Of a DNA stretch of 28,463 bases, positions 14,630-20,915 are shown piece by piece. Positions within the stretch are counted from its first letter, which is position 1. Each line of letters starts with the position of its first letter. The stretch is from contig JAAWIL010000005.1 in the NCBI GenBank assembly GCA_022796315.1, positions 1-28,463 on the forward strand. The letters run 5' to 3'. Under the pieces are notes generated by a model, which ran no database searches, was not told the DNA's origin, and saw nothing but the letters and a program-made list of their open reading frames with translations. The translations under genes and the position numbers were made by a program. The stretch is from Oscillibacter sp. Its GTDB lineage: Bacteria; Bacillota; Clostridia; Oscillospirales; Oscillospiraceae.

Positions 14630-14728
14630 TATAGTCACCATAGCGGAAAAAAGCAGCCTGACGGCGGACTTCATGGGCAAAGCCCGCCTTGAAACTCGGG
14701 CCGCCGGTTTTCAAGCGGTTTGACCATA
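14630..14728 (-). repeat. Dispersed structured repeat, copy C (internally deleted)
   Basis: Inverted relative to copy A. Both ends are kept: TATAGTCACC at 14630 and, read from the other end, TATGGTCAAACCGCTTGAAAAC at 14728 backward. The stretch CCTGACGGCGGACTTCATGG and the stem GGCAAAGCCCGCC match copy D, but stems h3 to h6 are missing. It ends 18 bases from the degV stop codon. Confidence 0.65.
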
Positions 14729-14746
14729 TCGGGCGTCCTCTGAGGC

Positions 14747-15586
14747 TCAGTACCCAATAATCAATCCCTTTTCCATGGCGTAGAAGCTGGTCAGCCCCCG
14801 GCAGGGAAGGATCTCCACGCTCTTCACCGGCAGGTCCTTCAGAATCTGCTCCCGCAGGCGGCCGGCCCCCAGCATGTTCTCGCAGTGGGAGATCACCACC
14901 TCGGCCCCGGCGCAGTCCTTGCTGGCCCGCATCAGCGCCGTGATGGCCTGGTAGGTCTTGCCCTCGCCCCGGGCCTTGCCTGCCACGTGGATCGTCCCCT
15001 GGGGCGTGGCGTCGGCGATCACGTGGATGCCCAGGGTGTGCAGCAGCGTGCCCACCAGCGGCCGCATCCGGCCGTTTTTGATGAGGTTGTCGAAATTCTC
15101 CAGGGTGAAGCACGTCCGCAGGGCCGCCTGGTACAGCCGCAGCTGCCCGCAGATCTCCTCAAAGTTCCCGCCGGCCTCCATCAGCGCCTGGGCCCGCCGG
15201 ATCAGCAGCACCATAGCCCCCGCCGTGGCCTTGGAGTCGATGACGCAGATCTCCTTCTCCGGGTGGGCCTCCAGGGCCATCTCCCGTCCCAGCATGGCCG
15301 CGTTGTAGGTGCCGGAGAGGTTCCCGGAAATCGTGAAGCAGACCGTTTTGTCCCCTTTCTCAAAAGCCTGGGCAAAGGCCGCCGGAGAGGGACAGGCCGT
15401 GGAGGACGCCGTCTTCTCCTCCGCCATGGCCGCCAACAGCACCGGCACCTCCAGCTTGTCGTCATCCACAAAGGTCTGTCCGCCCACCTGGAGCTGCAGC
15501 GGCACGGTCTCAAACCGCACCTGCTCGCTGCGGAAATCCTGCATTCTCAGGTCGCAGCTGCTATCGCTGACAATGTTCCACATCAT
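14747..15586 (-). CDS. DegV family fatty-acid-binding protein
   Basis: A 279-residue DegV/FakB-type protein. These proteins bind a fatty acid in a deep pocket; some present it to the kinase FakA for phosphorylation. The N-terminus MMWNIVSDSSCDL has the family's DSSCDL motif, and the phosphate/carboxylate-binding loop FTISGNLSGTYNAA is at about 84-97. The C-terminal domain carries SHCENMLGAGRLREQI and ends GLTSFYAMEKGLIIGY, matching the usual terminus. AAGGAGG lies five bases before the first of two ATGs. Its own promoter overlaps two inverted repeats (15602-15635), indicating repression by an unknown regulator. No fakA partner is in the window. Confidence 0.92.
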   Translation of the reverse strand: MMWNIVSDSSCDLRMQDFRSEQVRFETVPLQLQVGGQTFVDDDKLEVPVLLAAMAEEKTASSTACPSPAAFAQAFEKGDKTVCFTISGNLSGTYNAAMLGREMALEAHPEKEICVIDSKATAGAMVLLIRRAQALMEAGGNFEEICGQLRLYQAALRTCFTLENFDNLIKNGRMRPLVGTLLHTLGIHVIADATPQGTIHVAGKARGEGKTYQAITALMRASKDCAGAEVVISHCENMLGAGRLREQILKDLPVKSVEILPCRGLTSFYAMEKGLIIGY

Positions 15587-15601
15587 CCGTTCCTCCTTGT
15601 G

Positions 15602-15635
15602 ATATAGTTTCCAATACTATATGATACCCATCATA
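15602..15635. promoter_or_regulatory. Overlapping inverted repeats at the degV promoter, candidate operator
   Basis: ATATAGT-N7-ACTATAT (15602-15622) lies at the expected transcription start, and TATGAT-N4-ATCATA (15620-15635) covers the -10 box. Both are perfect dyads. A repressor bound here would block transcription; the protein is unknown. Confidence 0.45.
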
Positions 15636-15658
15636 CCGCAGTACCATCCATTTGTCAA
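15630..15658 (-). promoter_or_regulatory. Promoter of degV
   Basis: Minus strand consensus TTGACA (15653-15658), 17-bp spacer, TATGAT (15630-15635). Confidence 0.75.
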
Positions 15659-15756
15659 TGAAAAACTGGCCTTGGAGCGTGTCTGATTCCATCGGGGAAG
15701 GGGCTGTCCCGGTCAGGGGGTCCGGGTCCTGCCAGGCTTGCCGCTCTGAAGGGAAT

Positions 15757-15852
15757 TCGGAGGTCGGGGGAGGGCGGGCCGGCGAGGGCGCGGCCCCTAC
15801 AGAGAAATCCGGAGGTTGCGGAGGGACGGGCGGCGGATTGCCGCCCCTGCAG
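15757..15852. repeat. Two tandem GC-rich units of about 46 bp
   Basis: Unit 1 (15757-15802) and unit 2 (15808-15852) align along most of their length, both starting near CGGAGGT and ending CCCCT(A/G)CAG. Each contains a GGGCGG...CCGCCCC-type dyad. The divergent gap degV-marR (15587-15987) otherwise holds the two promoters and no gene. Confidence 0.5.
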
Positions 15853-15908
15853 GGCCCTCCAAAGCCGCCAGAAAGTGCGCGTGAGAACACGTCCCCCAAA
15901 CTTCACCC

Positions 15909-15937
15909 TTGACAGGACTCTTCCGGCGTGCTATCTT
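15909..15937 (+). promoter_or_regulatory. Promoter of marR-MATE
   Basis: Consensus TTGACA (15909-15914), 17-bp spacer, TATCTT (15932-15937). Confidence 0.7.
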
Positions 15938-15957
15938 AATAAAAGTTCTTTTAATAA
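15936..15957. promoter_or_regulatory. Candidate MarR operator
   Basis: TTAATAAAAG-TT-CTTTTAATAA: 10-bp arms with nine of ten positions complementary, overlapping the end of the -10 box. Size, dyad symmetry and position fit MarR autoregulation. Confidence 0.5.
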
Positions 15958-15987
15958 CTGTTTTTTTTGAAACAACCGGAGGCGTCT

Positions 15988-16422
15988 ATGCCCATCACAC
16001 CCACCCGCCTGCTGCAGCTCTTCCAGCGGCTCCGCAAATACTATTACCACCAGTTTGACCCGCTCTTGGAGCGAACCAGCCTGTCCATGCGGGAGATCCA
16101 CGTGCTGCTGTTCCTGGCCAACAACCCCCAGTGCGATACCGCCCGGGACATAGCCGCCCTGCGGGAGCTCAGCAAGTCCCAGGTATCCCAGGCGGTGGAT
16201 CTGCTGGCTGCGGAGGGTCTGCTGCTGCGGACGCCGGACCGGGAGGACCGGCGGATTGTCCACCTGTCCATCACGCCCCGGGGGGAACCCCTGGCCCGGG
16301 AGTGCCAGCGCCTTCAGGTTCAGTGCGGCCGCCGTCTGCTGGAGGGGCTCTCCCCGGAGGAGCGGACCCAGTTCCTGGGGCTGATGGAAACCGTTCTGGA
16401 ACACGGCGCACATTTGATGTAG
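15988..16422 (+). CDS. MarR-family transcriptional regulator
   Basis: A 144-residue winged-helix regulator. The recognition region ARDIAALRELSKSQVSQAVDLL and the wing RTPDREDRRIVHLSITPRG (about 84-102, with the DxRxxR pattern) are diagnostic. The ATG at 15988 follows CGGAGG; a TTG at 15967 is less likely. A dyad overlapping the promoter suggests it represses itself and the MATE exporter downstream, as is usual for this pairing. The last codons and the TAG stop (16420-16422) lie inside the terminal repeat of repeat copy B, so insertion of that element probably set the present C-terminus. Confidence 0.9.
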   Translation: MPITPTRLLQLFQRLRKYYYHQFDPLLERTSLSMREIHVLLFLANNPQCDTARDIAALRELSKSQVSQAVDLLAAEGLLLRTPDREDRRIVHLSITPRGEPLARECQRLQVQCGRRLLEGLSPEERTQFLGLMETVLEHGAHLM

Positions 16423-16599
16423 TCAAACCACTTGAACACCGGCAACCCGAGTTTCAAGTCGGGCAAAGCCCGCGGCATAAAGCCTGTGCCGTGTTTTGCC
16501 TAGGAAGCCCACCGTCAGGCCGTGAAACGGCCTCTGGAGCGCACCGGCGCCCAGAGCTGCAAAGAAGCCGCCGCTTCTTTGCAGCTGCGGCGGCGATAG
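16416..16599 (+). repeat. Dispersed structured repeat, copy B (full length, inside the marR-MATE unit)
   Basis: Same orientation as copy A. The left end GATGTAGTCAAACCACTTGA includes the marR stop codon; the right end GCGGCGGCGATAG stops just before the AGGAGG of the MATE gene. Stems: CGGGC/GCCCG, h4 GGCCGT/ACGGCC (16518-16532), h5 CTCTGG(A)GCGC/GCGCCCAGAG (16532-16556) and h6 GCTGCAAAGAAGC/GCTTCTTTGCAGC (16556-16585). h5 and h6 differ from copy A in sequence but keep pairing. Confidence 0.8.
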
Positions 16600-16612
16600 A
16601 GGAGGCCACCCT

Positions 16613-17986
16613 ATGAATCAGCGGCAAGTCGATCTCGGCAGCGGAACGGTGGGGAAGCTGCTGTTCTCTCTGGCGCTGCCCACCATTACGTCCCAAATTG
16701 TCAACATGCTCTACAACCTGGTGGACCGGGTATACATCGGCCACATGCAGCCGGTGGACACCGTAGGCTCCCTGGCTCTCACCGGCGTGGGGGTCTGCCT
16801 GCCGGTCATCATGCTGATCTCCGCCTTCGCGGCCCTGGCCGGTATGGGCGGCGCTCCCAGGGCCTCCATTCAGGAGGGGCGGGGCGACATGGCGGGGGCC
16901 CAGCGGATCATGGGCAACAGCTTCACCCTGCTTCTGATGGCCGCCCTGGTGCTGACGGCGGTGTTCCTGCTCTTTGCGGAGCCCCTGCTGCTGACCTTTG
17001 GCGCCAGCGAGAACACCATCGGCTACGCCATGGACTACATGCGCATTTACGCCCTGGGCACCCTCTTTGTCCAGATCACCCTGGGCATGAACGCCTATAT
17101 CACCGCCCAGGGCTTCACCACCGTCAGCATGAAGACGGTCCTCATCGGCGCGGGACTGAACACCGTGCTGGACCCCATCTTCATCTTCGGCCTGAACCTG
17201 GGCGTCCGGGGGGCGGCCCTGGCCACGATTCTCTCCCAGGCGGTGTCCGCCCTCTGGGTGCTGCGGTTCCTCACCGGGCCCCAGACCAAGTGGCGCCTGC
17301 GGAGGGAGGATCTCCGCCTCCAGGCCAAGGTCTTCCTGCCCTCCCTGGCCCTGGGCCTCTCGCCCTTTATCATGCAGTCCACGGAGAGTCTGATCGCCGT
17401 CTGCTTCAACTCCTCCCTGCTGAACTACGGGGGCGACATCGCCGTGGGCGCCATGACGGTTCTGACCAGCATCATGCAGTTCGCCATGATGCCCCTCCAG
17501 GGGCTGACCCAGGGCGCACAGCCCATCATCAGCTACAACTACGGGGCCCGGAACGCCCAGCGGGTCCGGGACGCCTTCCGGGTGCTGCTGCGCTCCTGCC
17601 TGATTTACTCCGCCACCCTCTGGGCCCTGGTGCAGTGCTTCCCCCGGCTCTTTGTGCTGATTTTCAACAACAACCCCGCCCTGGTGGACTATGCCGCCTG
17701 GGCCCTGCGGATCTACATGGGCAGCACCTGTCTCTTCGGGGCCCAGATCGCCTGCCAGCAGACCTTCATCGCCCTGGGGAACGCGAAGACGTCCCTCTTT
17801 CTGGCGGTGCTGCGGAAGATCATCCTGCTGATTCCCCTGATCTATATTCTGCCCCGGTTCTTCACCAACCAGGCCTTCGCGGTCTTTCTGGCGGAGCCGG
17901 TGGCGGACTTCCTGGCGGTCTGTGCCACCGTCACCATGTTCTTCTTCCAGTTCCGGCGGAGCATGGCGGGGCTGGAGGAATCGTAA
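16613..17986 (+). CDS. MATE-family multidrug efflux transporter
   Basis: A 457-residue inner-membrane transporter with the 12 hydrophobic helices of the MATE family; nearest in style to the MepA/DinF branch. It begins with a short polar stretch and LLFSLALPTITSQIVNMLYN, has the GMGGAPRASIQEG loop and, at the start of the second half, LTQGAQPIISYNYGARN, the internal repeat of the family. It exports cationic drugs in exchange for Na or H; the real substrate is unknown. AGGAGGCCACCCT precedes the ATG. It is the second gene after marR, separated only by repeat copy B, and is expected to be derepressed when MarR binds a ligand. Confidence 0.94.
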   Translation: MNQRQVDLGSGTVGKLLFSLALPTITSQIVNMLYNLVDRVYIGHMQPVDTVGSLALTGVGVCLPVIMLISAFAALAGMGGAPRASIQEGRGDMAGAQRIMGNSFTLLLMAALVLTAVFLLFAEPLLLTFGASENTIGYAMDYMRIYALGTLFVQITLGMNAYITAQGFTTVSMKTVLIGAGLNTVLDPIFIFGLNLGVRGAALATILSQAVSALWVLRFLTGPQTKWRLRREDLRLQAKVFLPSLALGLSPFIMQSTESLIAVCFNSSLLNYGGDIAVGAMTVLTSIMQFAMMPLQGLTQGAQPIISYNYGARNAQRVRDAFRVLLRSCLIYSATLWALVQCFPRLFVLIFNNNPALVDYAAWALRIYMGSTCLFGAQIACQQTFIALGNAKTSLFLAVLRKIILLIPLIYILPRFFTNQAFAVFLAEPVADFLAVCATVTMFFFQFRRSMAGLEES

Positions 17987-18002
17987 GAGCCTGTTTAGGA
18001 TC

Positions 18003-18090
18003 TCAGCGCCCCAGGGGCTGTGGAAATGGTCTGGCGGTGTCCTTCCAAAGCAAAACACGGCACATAACATGTGCCGTGTTTTGACGATAT
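18003..18090 (-). repeat. Dispersed structured repeat, copy E (truncated)
   Basis: Inverted relative to copy A. Aligned with copy D it shares GCGCCCCAGGGGC, GTGGAAATGG for GTGAAACGG, CGGTG, then GCAAAACAC and GCACAT. It ends in GTGTTTTGACGATATC, matching the terminal repeat of copy A read outward. Stems h6, h2 and h1 are missing. It fills the gap between the convergent MATE and ABC transporter genes. Confidence 0.65.
18051..18083. terminator. Bidirectional hairpin between MATE and ABC transporter operons
   Basis: Perfect 15-bp stem CAAAACACGGCACAT / ATGTGCCGTGTTTTG with an AAC loop. The arms place A-rich and T-rich runs on each flank, suiting termination from both sides. It is formed from stem h3 of repeat copy E. 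Confidence 0.65.
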
Positions 18091-18092
18091 CC

Positions 18093-18815
18093 TCAGAGCA
18101 CCTTGCTCAAAAACAGCTGCGTTCGGGGATGCTGCGGGCGGTCGAAGAAGGCCTGGGGCTCGTTCTGCTCCAGAATCTTCCCCCCGTCCATGAACAGCAC
18201 CCGGCTGCCCACCTCCCGGGCGAAGCCCATCTCGTGGGTCACCACCACCATGGTCATGCCCTCCCGGGCCAGCTCCTTCATCACGTCCAGCACCTCGCCC
18301 ACCATCTCCGGGTCCAGGGCGGAGGTGGGCTCGTCAAAGAGCATCACCTTTGGCTTCATGGCCAGGGCCCGGACAATGGCGATCCGCTGCTTCTGGCCGC
18401 CGGAGAGCTGGTTGGGGTACGCCTCAGCCTTGTCCCCCAGGCCCACCCGCTCCAGCAGGGCCGTGGCCGTCTCGTCGGCCTCCTCCTGCTTCATCAGCTT
18501 GGTCTGCACCGGGGCCAGGGTGATGTTCTTTCGGATGGTCATATTGGGAAAGAGGTTGAAGTGCTGAAACACCATACCCATCCGCTGGCGGACCTGGTCA
18601 ATCTTCACCTTGGGGTCTGTGATGACGGCGCCCTCAAAGGTGATGGTGCCCGCCGTGGGCGTCTCCAGCAGGTTCAGGCACCGGAGGAAGGTGGACTTGC
18701 CGGAGCCGGAGGGCCCGATCACCACCACCTTCTCCCCCGGAGCGATGTGCTCGGAGATGTCATTCAGCACCAGGTGATCGCCGAAGGACTTGCTCAGGTG
18801 TTTAACGTCGATCAC
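18093..18815 (-). CDS. Amino-acid ABC transporter ATP-binding protein
   Basis: A 240-residue ATPase of the polar amino acid uptake (GlnQ/HisP) class; it powers import through the permease encoded next to it. Walker A GPSGSGKS is at 34-41, Q-loop Gln84 in VFQHFNLFP, signature LSGGQ at 137-141, Walker B VMLFDEP at 157-163, and switch His194 in VTHEMGFAR, all intact. The start is GTG 18815, inside the last codons of the permease gene (14-base overlap), with GGGGAGG upstream: translational coupling. It is last in the binding protein-permease-ATPase order. Substrate could be glutamine, arginine, histidine or cystine; sequence alone does not decide. Confidence 0.93.
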   Translation of the reverse strand: MIDVKHLSKSFGDHLVLNDISEHIAPGEKVVVIGPSGSGKSTFLRCLNLLETPTAGTITFEGAVITDPKVKIDQVRQRMGMVFQHFNLFPNMTIRKNITLAPVQTKLMKQEEADETATALLERVGLGDKAEAYPNQLSGGQKQRIAIVRALAMKPKVMLFDEPTSALDPEMVGEVLDVMKELAREGMTMVVVTHEMGFAREVGSRVLFMDGGKILEQNEPQAFFDRPQHPRTQLFLSKVL

Positions 18816-19497
18816 TTTGACGCAGCCTCCCCTCGATCATTTTAATGAGAAATGTCAGCAGATAGACAATCGCCAGGTAGAACAGAGCCGCCGCCGTCAT
18901 GGGGGCCAGGTAGTTGGCCAGGTTCTGTCCGCTGCCCACGTTTTTGGAGGCGGCCGTCAGGTCGTACATGCCGATCATGCTGACGATGGAGGTCTCCTTG
19001 ATCAGGGCAATCAGCTCATTGCCGATGGAGGGAATCACATTTTTGATGGCCTGGGGAATGACAATGTACCACATGGTCGCGCCGGCCGACAGTCCCAGGG
19101 AGCGCCCTGCCTCCGTCTGGCCGATGTCCACCGACAGGATGCCCCCCCGGATATTCTCCGACACATAGGCGCCGGAGTTGATCCCGAAGGCGATGATCGC
19201 CGTGATCACCACCGGGAACCCCCGGATGGCAAAGACCACAAAGGACATAATGAACAGCTGGAGGGCCATAGGCGTGCCCCGCACCACGGTGACATAGACG
19301 GCGCAGATCAGCTTGGGGATCTTGATCAGCGGGTTTTTCGACTTGGACAGTCCCACCAGCGCCACGATGGTCCCCAAAACCAGTCCCAGAAGGGCCGCGC
19401 CTACGGAGATGGCCAGGGTCATGCGCAGGCCCGTCAGCATACTGTCCAGATATTTGGGGGTTGTGAAAACCAGCGTAAATTTCTCTATAAACGTCAT
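18802..19497 (-). CDS. Amino-acid ABC transporter permease
   Basis: A 231-residue membrane protein of the HisM/GlnP class with five or so helices. The coupling motif EAGRSLGLSAGATMWYIVIPQA (EAA loop, about residues 140-161) contacts the ATPase. Other family marks are VRGTPMALQLF and GAYVSENIRGGI. The start is ATG 19497 with GGTGG and GAGGAAAG upstream; reading further upstream would run through the palindrome at 19524-19556. It is a single permease gene, so it probably forms a homodimer. It is separated from the binding-protein gene by 201 bases filled with hairpins. Confidence 0.93.
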   Translation of the reverse strand: MTFIEKFTLVFTTPKYLDSMLTGLRMTLAISVGAALLGLVLGTIVALVGLSKSKNPLIKIPKLICAVYVTVVRGTPMALQLFIMSFVVFAIRGFPVVITAIIAFGINSGAYVSENIRGGILSVDIGQTEAGRSLGLSAGATMWYIVIPQAIKNVIPSIGNELIALIKETSIVSMIGMYDLTAASKNVGSGQNLANYLAPMTAAALFYLAIVYLLTFLIKMIEGRLRQSDRR

Positions 19498-19523
19498 CGT
19501 TCCACCGACTTTCCTCTGCAAGA

Positions 19524-19556
19524 TAGGATTTCCGAATGTTTCATTCGGAAATCCTA
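19524..19556. repeat. Long perfect palindrome upstream of the permease gene
   Basis: Fifteen-bp stem TAGGATTTCCGAATG / CATTCGGAAATCCTA with a TTT loop. It lies 27 bases ahead of the permease ATG. Such AT-containing perfect stems between binding-protein and permease genes can limit read-through or protect RNA ends. Confidence 0.6.
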
Positions 19557-19567
19557 CATTTGATTTG

Positions 19568-19689
19568 TGCCGTTTTGCTCGCCGCCGCTTACGGAGGCAG
19601 CCGCAAAACACGGCATAGCTTCCTTCCGGCCTTTCCGTTCGGAAGGAATATCAGGGGCGGAACAGTGCCCAAGAGTACCGTTCCGCCCC
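19568..19689. other. Further hairpins behind the binding-protein gene
   Basis: Three stems: TGCCG-TTTTGC with GCAAAA(CA)CGGCA (19568-19615; it contains the GCAAAACACGGCA string also found in repeat copy E), TTCCTTCCG/CGGAAGGAA (19620-19648), and GGGGCGGAAC/GTTCCGCCCC (19654-19689), the last only nine bases after the binding-protein stop. None is followed by a long T-run on the minus strand. They probably favour higher amounts of the binding-protein message over that of the permease and ATPase (inferred). Confidence 0.5.
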
Positions 19690-19698
19690 AGTTCGTTC

Positions 19699-20598
19699 TC
19701 ACTCCAGACCCATGTGCTTCATGACCAGCTCATTGACGCCGTCCTCACCCAGGCCGGCCAGCACCTCGTTGATGGCCGCCAGCAGCTCGTCCTGGCCCTT
19801 GGTGACGCAGATGGCATACTGCTCCTCCGTGGGAGTGGGGTCCTCACCCTCGCCGCCGGGATAGTACAGCGCCGCGCAGGCAAAGCCGGAGTTCTTCTCC
19901 ACAATGTAGGAGGCGGGCAGATAATCGACGACGACCACATCCACCTGGCCCGCGCTCACGGCGTCTGCCGCCAGCTGGGCGCTGTCGTAGCGGACCTCCT
20001 CCGCGCCGGTGTCCTTCAGCAGGCCGTCAAAATCCTCGCCGGTAATCTCGCCATTGACGTAGATATCGCCGGTGGTGTCGGCCTGGACGCCGATCTTCTT
20101 CCCGGCCAGGGAGTCCCACAGGATGTAGCTCACGTCGCCGTCGGTGCCGTCGGGGGTCATGGTGCCCTCGGGGTAGATCACATACTGCACGGAGGTGAAG
20201 TAGGGATCGGAGAAGTCCACCAGCTCCTTCCGGGAGTCGGTGATGGTGATGCCCGCCGCGCCCACGTCGGCCAGCTCGCCGGAGGAAACCGTGTCAATGA
20301 TGACGCCGAATTCCACGTTGGTGTAGGCGACCTTGCGGCCCAGCTTCTCGCCCACCATGTTCATCACGTCCACGTCCACACCCACGATGTCGGTGCCGTC
20401 GTAGTACTCGAAGGGGGCGAAGTAGGCGTTGGTGTACACCGAAATGTCGGCGCCGCAGGAGATCTCGCCGTCCCCCGCGGGCTCCTGGGTCTCGCTGTCG
20501 TTGTCCTGGGTATCGCCGGCAGGCTGGTCACCGCCGCCGCAGGCGGCCAGGGACAGCATCATTGCCAGCGCCAGCAGCAGTGCAAAAAACTTTTTCAT
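19699..20598 (-). CDS. Amino-acid ABC transporter substrate-binding lipoprotein
   Basis: A 299-residue family 3 solute-binding protein. The signal peptide ends in LAAC (Cys20), then a Gly/Asp/Glu-rich linker (about 21-45). The ligand-binding core starts at SVYTNAYFAPFEYYDG and contains VGVDVDVMNMVGEKLG, GAAGITITDSRKELVDFSDPY-type segments (the R-K-E-L-V-D-F-S hallmark) and KKIGVQADTTGD. AAGGAAGATCTG precedes the ATG. It leads the operon of three. The replacement of the common Arg-containing pocket motif could not be assessed, so the ligand is open. Confidence 0.93.
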   Translation of the reverse strand: MKKFFALLLALAMMLSLAACGGGDQPAGDTQDNDSETQEPAGDGEISCGADISVYTNAYFAPFEYYDGTDIVGVDVDVMNMVGEKLGRKVAYTNVEFGVIIDTVSSGELADVGAAGITITDSRKELVDFSDPYFTSVQYVIYPEGTMTPDGTDGDVSYILWDSLAGKKIGVQADTTGDIYVNGEITGEDFDGLLKDTGAEEVRYDSAQLAADAVSAGQVDVVVVDYLPASYIVEKNSGFACAALYYPGGEGEDPTPTEEQYAICVTKGQDELLAAINEVLAGLGEDGVNELVMKHMGLE

Positions 20599-20653
20599 CT
20601 TCAGATCTTCCTTTTCCTTAAAAATCAGCTCCCGGCGTCTCTGTGCCGGAACC

Positions 20654-20681
20654 GCGGGAGGCCGAAACAGCCGCCTCCCGC
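20654..20681 (-). other. Leader hairpin before the binding-protein gene
   Basis: GCGGGAGGC / GCCTCCCGC, a perfect 9-bp stem with a 10-nt loop, in the transcript leader between the promoter and the start codon. It may stabilise the message; no known amino-acid riboswitch is recognised. Confidence 0.4.
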
Positions 20682-20692
20682 CAACAGAAGTT

Positions 20693-20721
20693 ACCTTATC
20701 ACTCCCGCCGGGAATTGTCAA
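20693..20721 (-). promoter_or_regulatory. Promoter of the amino-acid ABC operon
   Basis: Minus strand TTGACA (20716-20721), 17-bp spacer, TAAGGT (20693-20698). The leader is about 90 nt. Confidence 0.6.
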
Positions 20722-20875
20722 TGCTTTCCCAAATAAGATGAATAAATATATCAGCCTTTTCTCCACTATGACGAAAAAAGTCCCTGCTTTTCCATCTCTT
20801 CCCGGCAGATTTCTTTCTCTCCGTCCCCTGTTCTGTATGTTCTGATGAATATATTCACCGGTTCCCCCGCGAAAA

Positions 20876-20906
20876 AGGGACGAACCGCACCGTGCGGTTC
20901 GTCCCT
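20876..20906 (-). terminator. Terminator after the DUF4015-like gene
   Basis: Perfect 14-bp stem AGGGACGAACCGCA / TGCGGTTCGTCCCT with a CCG loop, then TTTTTCGC on the minus strand. It lies nine bases after the stop at 20916. Confidence 0.8.
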
Positions 20907-20915
20907 CTCTTCCTC

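Noticed and set aside
16454..18070. Minus-strand 538-residue frame opposite the MATE gene
   Set aside because: His/Gln/Gly-rich shadow with no start signal; the MATE frame has twelve helices and a ribosome binding site.
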